Origin: Mycobacterium sp. 1554424.7
GTDB taxonomy: Bacteria > Actinomycetota > Actinomycetes > Mycobacteriales > Mycobacteriaceae
NCBI RefSeq assembly: GCF_001665295.1
Contig: NZ_LZSE01000105.1
Location: forward strand, 62,001 to 126,000
Reading direction: 5' to 3'
Length of the DNA: 64,000 bases
The position numbers and the translations under genes are program-made. Under the pieces are notes generated by a model. The model was not told the DNA's origin, did not search any database, and saw only the letters and a list, made by a program, of their open reading frames with translations. Positions 59,186-64,000 of the stretch are shown one piece after another; positions within the stretch are counted from its first letter, which is position 1, and every line of letters starts with the position of its first letter.

Positions 59186-60490
59186 TCACTTGTCCTGCTC
59201 TTGCTCCTTCGCGCGCCGCGCCGCCTGGACGCGGCCCTCGTTGATCTCGGCCATCGCCTCGGGGATCTCGCTGGCGGTGAACTTGTCTCGCCCGGTGGGC
59301 AGGCCGCCGAAGGCGTAGGTTTCGTCGAAGAGCGGCGCGGTCGACCTTGGCCGGCGGGCCTCGACCTTCTCGACGATGGGCTCGAGCCGCTTGGTCTTGT
59401 CGGCCACCGCCTTCGCGTCGCGCTCGATGAACTCGGGCAGCACCTCTTTGCCCATCAGCTCAATGGATTCCATGGTGCCCTCGTGGCTGCGGGGGTTGAG
59501 CAGCAGGATGATCTCGTCGACGCCGCTTTCCTCATAGCCGCGCAGGAATTCGCGCACGGTGGCCGGGGATCCGATCGCGCCCCGCCCGGGACCGTAGGCC
59601 AGCGTCGGGTCCTTCTCGACCTCTTCGAGGTAGCGCTTCCACACTCCGGTCCGGCCGGGGACGTGCATCCCGGTCATGTAGTAGTGCATGATCCCGAACG
59701 AAAAGAATCCGCCTCCCTGCCCCAGGCGTTGCAGGGCCTCCTCCTCGGTCTTGGCGACCATCATCGATAGGTCGCCGCCGATGGCCAGGATGTTCGGGTT
59801 GATCTGTGGCGTGATGGGCACGCCCTTCTCCTCGAATTCCTTGTAGTAGCCGTTGACCCGGTCGGTCAGCGGCCCGGGACCGGTGTACGCGAAGCTCAGT
59901 GCGCCGATGCATTTTTGGGCTGCCATCTGTACGCTCGCCGGCCGCGTGCAGGCGACCCAGACCGGCGGGTGCGGCTTTTGCAGCGGCTTGGGAATGACGT
60001 TGCGGGGCGGCATCTGGATCTGATCGCCCTTGAAGCCCGTGAACGGCTCCTCGATCATGCATCGGATCGCGACCTCGAGGGCTTCCTCCCACTGTGCGCG
60101 CTTGTCGGCGGGGTCGACGTCGAATCCGCCTAGTTCACCGACGGAGGAGCCTTCCCCGGTGCCGAACTCGACGCGCCCGTTGGAGAGCAGGTCGATGGTG
60201 GCGATGCGTTCGGCCACCCGGGCGGGGTGGTTGACCGCGGGCAGCAGGTGCATGATCCCGAACCCGAGCCGGATGTTCTTGGTCCGCTGGCTGGCCGCGG
60301 CCAGGAAGATCTCCGGCGCGGTGGAATGACAGTACTCCTCGAGGAAGTGATGCTCGGTGAGCCAGACGGTCGAGAACCCGGCCTTGTCGGCGGCCTCCAC
60401 CTCGTCCAGGCAGTCCTGCAACAGGATATGTTCGTCGTCCGGTGCCCATGGACGCGGCAGGGCGAACTCGTAGAACAGTGAAATTTTCAT
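59186..60490 (-). CDS. Luciferase-like (LLM) flavin-dependent monooxygenase
   Basis: 434-residue LLM-class oxidoreductase. The N-terminus ISLFYEFALPRPWAPDDEH, the LTEHHFLEEYCHSTAPEIF strand, RLGFGIMHLLPAVNHP and NGRVEFGTGEGSS are typical of bacterial-luciferase-like FMN or F420 enzymes. The C-terminus has an added charged tail of about 60 residues. They insert oxygen (Baeyer-Villiger or hydroxylation) or oxidise with a flavin. The gene lies 19 bases after the KstD-like gene; a free flavin reductase is not obvious nearby. Reaction not known. Confidence 0.85.
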   Translation of the reverse strand: MKISLFYEFALPRPWAPDDEHILLQDCLDEVEAADKAGFSTVWLTEHHFLEEYCHSTAPEIFLAAASQRTKNIRLGFGIMHLLPAVNHPARVAERIATIDLLSNGRVEFGTGEGSSVGELGGFDVDPADKRAQWEEALEVAIRCMIEEPFTGFKGDQIQMPPRNVIPKPLQKPHPPVWVACTRPASVQMAAQKCIGALSFAYTGPGPLTDRVNGYYKEFEEKGVPITPQINPNILAIGGDLSMMVAKTEEEALQRLGQGGGFFSFGIMHYYMTGMHVPGRTGVWKRYLEEVEKDPTLAYGPGRGAIGSPATVREFLRGYEESGVDEIILLLNPRSHEGTMESIELMGKEVLPEFIERDAKAVADKTKRLEPIVEKVEARRPRSTAPLFDETYAFGGLPTGRDKFTASEIPEAMAEINEGRVQAARRAKEQEQDK

Positions 60491-60509
60491 TGATTACCTC
60501 CCGTGTGGG

Positions 60510-62237
60510 TTAAGGGGTCCGTTGGTCGTGCTGGGCTGCAAGGTGTTTGGCGGCCACGTAGCCGAAGGTCATGGCCGGGCCGATGGTCGCTCCGGCGCCG
60601 GCGTAGCTGCGGCCCATGACCGGCGTCGACGTGTTGCCGACGGCGTAGAGGCCTCGCACCGCGGTGCCGTCGGGCCGCAGCACGCGGGCGTGTTCGTCGA
60701 CGCGCAGGCCGCCCGACGTGCCGAGGTCGCCCAGGACGATTCGGAATGCGTAGTACGGCGGCTTGCCCAGGGGGTACAGGTTCGGGTTGGGCAAGGTCGG
60801 ATCGCCGTAGTAGTTGTCGTAGACGCTGTTGCCGCGGTGGAAATCGTCGTCGTGGCCCTTGCGCGCCAGTTCGTTGAAGCGGCTTGCGGTTTCGGAAAGT
60901 CGACGTGCCGGTACCCCTATCTTGGCGGCCATTTCGTCCCACGTCATGGCCGCCTTGACTACTCCCGATTCCAGCCAGGCGGCGGGAACCTTGCGGCCAG
61001 TGGGCACCGGCGCACCGGGAATTTTCGGTATCGGCAGGTGGCCGCCGATGACGTAGCGATTCCACGATCGGTGATCGGTGATGAGCCAGCACGGGATGTG
61101 GGTCACCCCCGACCTCTGGCCTTCGATCATGGCGTGGCCGAAGTCCATGTAGGGCGCGGCCTCGTTGATGAAGCGTTGGCCCGCGCCGTTGACGATGAAC
61201 TGCGCGGGCATCATGCGTTCGTTGAGCATGAATTGCATCCGGCCGTCGGGCCACTGGATCGCCGGGAACCACCAGGCCTCGTCCAGCAGTTCGGTTGCGG
61301 CGCCGACCTTCTCGCCGGCGCGGATGCCGTCGCCCATGGCGGCGGGGTTGCCGAAGCTCCAATCCTGCTCGATGACCGGCAGTTGTTCTTTGCGCCAGGC
61401 GAGGTCGTGGTCGAAGCCGCCCGAGGCCAGGATGACCCCGCGCCGCGCACCGACGCGCTGGGTGGCGCCGTCGCGCTCGACCACCACCCCGGTCACCGCG
61501 CCGTCGGCGTCGGTGAGCAATTCGACCATCGGCGAGTCCAGCCACAGCGGGATCCCGCGTTCCCGCATGACCAGCCTGAGCCGGGCGGCCAGTGACTGTC
61601 CGATTGCCGCCATCCGTTCACCGAAGAGCCGAGCCCTGACCATCCGGGCGATGAGCTTCACCAGCACGCCCTTGCCGGCCCATGACTGTCGGATCCGGTA
61701 GAAGGTCCGAAGCTCCTTGGGTCCCAGCCAGATTCCCTTGGGCGCCAGGGCCAGCGGTTGCAGCAGTGTCTGCTCGTCGGGGCCGAGCTTGCGCAGGTCG
61801 ATGGGGGGCACATTGATGGTGCTGCCGAGCTCCGAGCCGCCGGGTAGCTCCGGGTAGTAGTCGGCATAGCCTGGCTTCCAGACGAATTCGCACCAGCCCG
61901 AGAGGTTCTCGAGGAACTCGAGCATCCGCGGCGCCGAGTCGACATACTGGCGTATCCGTGCTTCGTCGACCAGCCCGTCGGTGATCTGCCGCAGGTAATC
62001 GACCACCCCCTCGGGCGGCGGCGCGTAGCCCTCCCGCCGCTGCGCCGGTGCGCCGGGAACCCAGATGCCGCCGCCCGAAAGGGCGGTCGAACCGCCGAAG
62101 TGCGAGGACTTCTCCACCACCAGGGTGTCGAGCCCCGCCGCGTGCGCGGTCAGCGCCGCCGTCATGCCGCCGCCGCCGGACCCGACGACGAGCACGTCGA
62201 CGACGTGATCGAAGCCGTCCGAAGCGCCGGTGGTCAC
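60510..62237 (-). CDS. FAD-dependent oxidoreductase, 3-ketosteroid-delta1-dehydrogenase-like
   Basis: 575-residue flavoprotein of the KstD/fumarate-reductase family. The FAD motif [17 protein letters not shown], then [16 protein letters not shown] near the N-terminus, and the C-terminal [18 protein letters not shown] with the [10 protein letters not shown] segment, match KstD-type dehydrogenases (about 560 residues). GTG at 62237 overlaps the dioxygenase stop by four bases. KstD introduces a ring double bond; in a ring-cleavage operon it may aromatise a cyclic ketone before extradiol cleavage (inference). Confidence 0.86.
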   Translation of the reverse strand: MTTGASDGFDHVVDVLVVGSGGGGMTAALTAHAAGLDTLVVEKSSHFGGSTALSGGGIWVPGAPAQRREGYAPPPEGVVDYLRQITDGLVDEARIRQYVDSAPRMLEFLENLSGWCEFVWKPGYADYYPELPGGSELGSTINVPPIDLRKLGPDEQTLLQPLALAPKGIWLGPKELRTFYRIRQSWAGKGVLVKLIARMVRARLFGERMAAIGQSLAARLRLVMRERGIPLWLDSPMVELLTDADGAVTGVVVERDGATQRVGARRGVILASGGFDHDLAWRKEQLPVIEQDWSFGNPAAMGDGIRAGEKVGAATELLDEAWWFPAIQWPDGRMQFMLNERMMPAQFIVNGAGQRFINEAAPYMDFGHAMIEGQRSGVTHIPCWLITDHRSWNRYVIGGHLPIPKIPGAPVPTGRKVPAAWLESGVVKAAMTWDEMAAKIGVPARRLSETASRFNELARKGHDDDFHRGNSVYDNYYGDPTLPNPNLYPLGKPPYYAFRIVLGDLGTSGGLRVDEHARVLRPDGTAVRGLYAVGNTSTPVMGRSYAGAGATIGPAMTFGYVAAKHLAAQHDQRTP

Positions 62238-63184
62238 ACTGGCACCGCCGTTCGGATGGCGAAGCCCGCGATCAATTCGGAGGCCGGCTTGTAGTAACGC
62301 ACCGTGGTCTCGTATCGCCCCGCGGTTTCCAGCGCTGCGAAAGCCGAGACCCAGGTCCTGATTTCGTGTGCCGAGCTGCCGCCCTCGTACGTTACGAACG
62401 AATTGGACCACTGATCGACATCGGCGAGCTTTCCGTCGTCGATGATTTCGAGGAACCGGTGGTCCCACGCGGGATTGAGGGGTTGCAGCTCGCTTTGGCC
62501 GTCGGCGAAGTTCTTGGCCGCCTCGATCACGGCCGCCTGCCGCGCTTGCCGCTGCTCGGGTGTCATCGGTCGGCCGTCCACGATCCGCTCCAGCACGGCC
62601 GGGGGTGCGGTCGCCAACGTCGGCACCGGCGGGCTGTGGGAGAGCCCTCCCGAACCTATCACCAAGACCCGCTTGTCCAGTTCAGCGAGATAGCCACCGA
62701 CGGCGGAACCCAGTGCCCGGCAGCGGTGTAACGGCCCCAGCGGCACGCCTATCGCGTTGACGAAGATCGGTATCACGGGGCGCGCGGTGGCGTCCCCGAA
62801 GAGCTTCTCCAGCGGCTGCACGGTGCCGTGGTCGACGTCCATGGCGGCCGACACCGCGACGTCCACACCGGCGCGAAGAACGGCTTTCGCGCACTCGGCC
62901 GCCAGGTCATCGGGGACGTCGAGCGGGCCCGCGTGGGTGCCGTAATCGCCAACCCCGTTGGCGCGCATGCCGATGCAGAACGGCGGCATCACCTTGTAGA
63001 AGAACCCGTTGTAGTGGTCCGGTGCGAAGATGACGACGAGTTCCGGGTCGTACTCTTCGACGAAGCGCCGCGCTTGCGCGATGGCGCCTTCGATGTCGTC
63101 AAGCAGGTCCCGCGACGGCCCCGGAAGATTCAGCAGCGGGCTGTGCGACATACAGCACAGAGCCAGTGCCACTTGGCAAATCAC
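62234..63184 (-). CDS. Extradiol catechol dioxygenase, MhpB/LigB type
   Basis: 316-residue class III extradiol dioxygenase. [17 protein letters not shown], the [19 protein letters not shown] motif, the [10 protein letters not shown] segment, [15 protein letters not shown] and [13 protein letters not shown] agree closely with the E. coli MhpB family, which cleaves 3-(2,3-dihydroxyphenyl)propionate. Histidines SH and DH bind the iron. The ATG at 63184 overlaps the MhpA-like gene by 86 bases; an ATG at 63151 would shorten the overlap, but the family N-terminus favours the longer start. Confidence 0.9.
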   Translation of the reverse strand: MICQVALALCCMSHSPLLNLPGPSRDLLDDIEGAIAQARRFVEEYDPELVVIFAPDHYNGFFYKVMPPFCIGMRANGVGDYGTHAGPLDVPDDLAAECAKAVLRAGVDVAVSAAMDVDHGTVQPLEKLFGDATARPVIPIFVNAIGVPLGPLHRCRALGSAVGGYLAELDKRVLVIGSGGLSHSPPVPTLATAPPAVLERIVDGRPMTPEQRQARQAAVIEAAKNFADGQSELQPLNPAWDHRFLEIIDDGKLADVDQWSNSFVTYEGGSSAHEIRTWVSAFAALETAGRYETTVRYYKPASELIAGFAIRTAVPV

Positions 63185-64000
63185 CCCCTTCCGGCTTGAG
63201 GGCGAGCGCCTCGAAAAGGCGGGCGCTCAGTTCCGGTGCGCGCTGAGCGATGCACGCACCGGCGATGCAGCGATCGGGCCGCAGGAACAGCACCGATTCC
63301 TGATGGGTGTCGAACCATGCCTTCAGTCCGCCGTTGCGGTCGCCGACGATCACGACGTCGGGGTCGTCGTGCCCCTCCCAGTGCAGCTGGGTCGCCGGGC
63401 GCAGCGCAAAGAACTTCGCGCCCAGGGCTTTCCAGTTGTCGAAGGCCGCGTCCCCAAGGATCTTGCGCGGGTTGTTGTTCCAGCAGACCACTGCGAGCCA
63501 GTTGCCCAGCACGTCGTCCAGCAGCACATCCTGCCGGCTACGGGTGTCGACCCGGGGCTGGATGAACAGGGTGCCCACCGGCGAGTCGGCGCCGCCGGTC
63601 TCCGTGTGCACGACGGCGCCCTGGTCGTAGCGCGGCATCGGTTTGAACCGCATTTCCAGCACATATCGTTTGAGCGACGGCACGATTGACGCCGACCGCA
63701 CCAGGACATCGCGCAGGCCGGCCACCCGGCGGTTGGTCGGGGAGATGGCGCGGCCGACCATGGTGGAGAGGTCGATCATCGCCCGGGCATGCTTGCGGCG
63801 CTCGATGTCGTAGGTGTCCAGCAACGTGTCATCGGCCAGGCCGCGCACCACGGCCGCGAGCTTCCAGCCCAGGTTGAACGCGTCGCGGATCCCGCTGTTG
63901 TAGCCCTGCCCCTGCCACACCGGCATCAGGTGCGCGGCGTCGCCGGCCAGCAGCAGCCGGCCCGAACGGAACGCGCCGGCGATCCGCGAGTGATGCGTGT
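63099..64000 (-). CDS. FAD-dependent aromatic monooxygenase, MhpA-like (5' part outside the window)
   Basis: C-terminal part of a flavin monooxygenase, cut by the window edge on its 5' side. The frame is open from 64000 and shows [19 protein letters not shown], the GD motif of aromatic hydroxylases, then [15 protein letters not shown] and the [12 protein letters not shown] segment. This is the pattern of MhpA, 3-(3-hydroxyphenyl)propionate hydroxylase. The C-terminal tail is long and runs 86 bases into the dioxygenase gene. Together with MhpB- and MhpC-like enzymes it forms a hydroxylation, ring-cleavage and hydrolysis sequence. Confidence 0.88.
   Translation of the reverse strand, partial: THHSRIAGAFRSGRLLLAGDAAHLMPVWQGQGYNSGIRDAFNLGWKLAAVVRGLADDTLLDTYDIERRKHARAMIDLSTMVGRAISPTNRRVAGLRDVLVRSASIVPSLKRYVLEMRFKPMPRYDQGAVVHTETGGADSPVGTLFIQPRVDTRSRQDVLLDDVLGNWLAVVCWNNNPRKILGDAAFDNWKALGAKFFALRPATQLHWEGHDDPDVVIVGDRNGGLKAWFDTHQESVLFLRPDRCIAGACIAQRAPELSARLFEALALKPEGGDLPSGTGSVLYVAQPAAESSGAVAGPA

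Noticed and set aside
1-64000. CRISPR arrays, tRNA or rRNA genes, phage or transposase genes
   Set aside because: No regularly spaced repeats, no tRNA-like cloverleaf sequence that I could recognise, and no integrase, transposase or phage structural proteins were seen.

Overview
The window is high-GC DNA from an actinobacterium, almost certainly a Mycobacterium. Supporting signs are paired Mce-associated proteins at the left edge, a mycofactocin-type SDR, an MmcO-like lipoprotein multicopper oxidase, three cytochrome P450s with single-cluster ferredoxins, several FadE proteins and many TetR regulators. I see no rRNA, tRNA, CRISPR array, prophage or insertion sequence. About 62 genes are packed tightly, many with 1-20 base overlaps.

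Layout. 1-2.6 kb: the tail of an mce-type locus (two Mce-associated membrane proteins) and a membrane-anchored esterase. 2.6-5.5 kb: two acyl-CoA dehydrogenases and a nitroreductase. 5.6-12.7 kb: an aldehyde-metabolism region with a LuxC-like acyl-CoA reductase, a LuxE-like ligase, a hydrolase, a TetR, an aldehyde dehydrogenase, a carboxymuconolactone decarboxylase and a dehydrogenase. 13.7-17.3 kb: two amidohydrolases, a Rieske ferredoxin and a hydrolase. 17.9-25.6 kb: a NuoF-like flavoprotein plus ferredoxin, a DUF35-thiolase fusion, a hydrolase, two 3-hydroxyisobutyrate-dehydrogenase-like enzymes, and P450 plus ferredoxin. 26-28.7 kb: a second P450-ferredoxin pair and a TetR. 28.8-34.1 kb: a full beta-oxidation set (FadE, SDR, crotonase, thiolase) behind an amidohydrolase. 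34.5-40.2 kb: a Rieske oxygenase operon with helper genes and a FadE pair. 40.5-44.8 kb: a FadE paralogue, a TetR and two SDRs. 44.9-52.3 kb: a TetR-ferredoxin-P450-amidohydrolase-M24-M24 operon preceded by an SDR pair. 52.4-56.5 kb: an NmrA-like protein, a degenerate SDR, an NMT1-like protein and MmcO. 56.5-64 kb: a ring-cleavage operon with MhpA-, MhpB- and MhpC-like enzymes plus a KstD-like dehydrogenase, a luciferase-like monooxygenase, an SDR and a cyclase-family hydrolase.

Taken together the region looks like a catabolic island for hydrophobic cyclic, aromatic or terpenoid/steroid-like acids: oxygenases with their electron carriers open the substrate, ring-cleavage and hydrolase enzymes cut it, and CoA enzymes finish it by beta-oxidation. 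The actual substrates are not readable from the sequence.

The most useful new observations are regulatory and structural. Four sets of palindromes each pair with a local TetR gene and tie scattered operons together: GAGAAT-N3-ATTCTC (three perfect and several imperfect copies), TATAC-N6-GTATA (lux-like operon and aldehyde dehydrogenase), a TCAAGCGCTTGA core flanked by TTAA (two copies) and CAACCTACTG-N6-CAGTAGGTTG (one copy). Several enzymes sit beside a paralogue or partner but have lost key residues: an M24 pseudo-peptidase next to an intact one, an amidohydrolase with Ser for the metal Asp, an SDR with Leu for the catalytic Tyr, a NuoF-like protein missing one cluster cysteine, and a prolidase-type amidohydrolase without its HxH motif.
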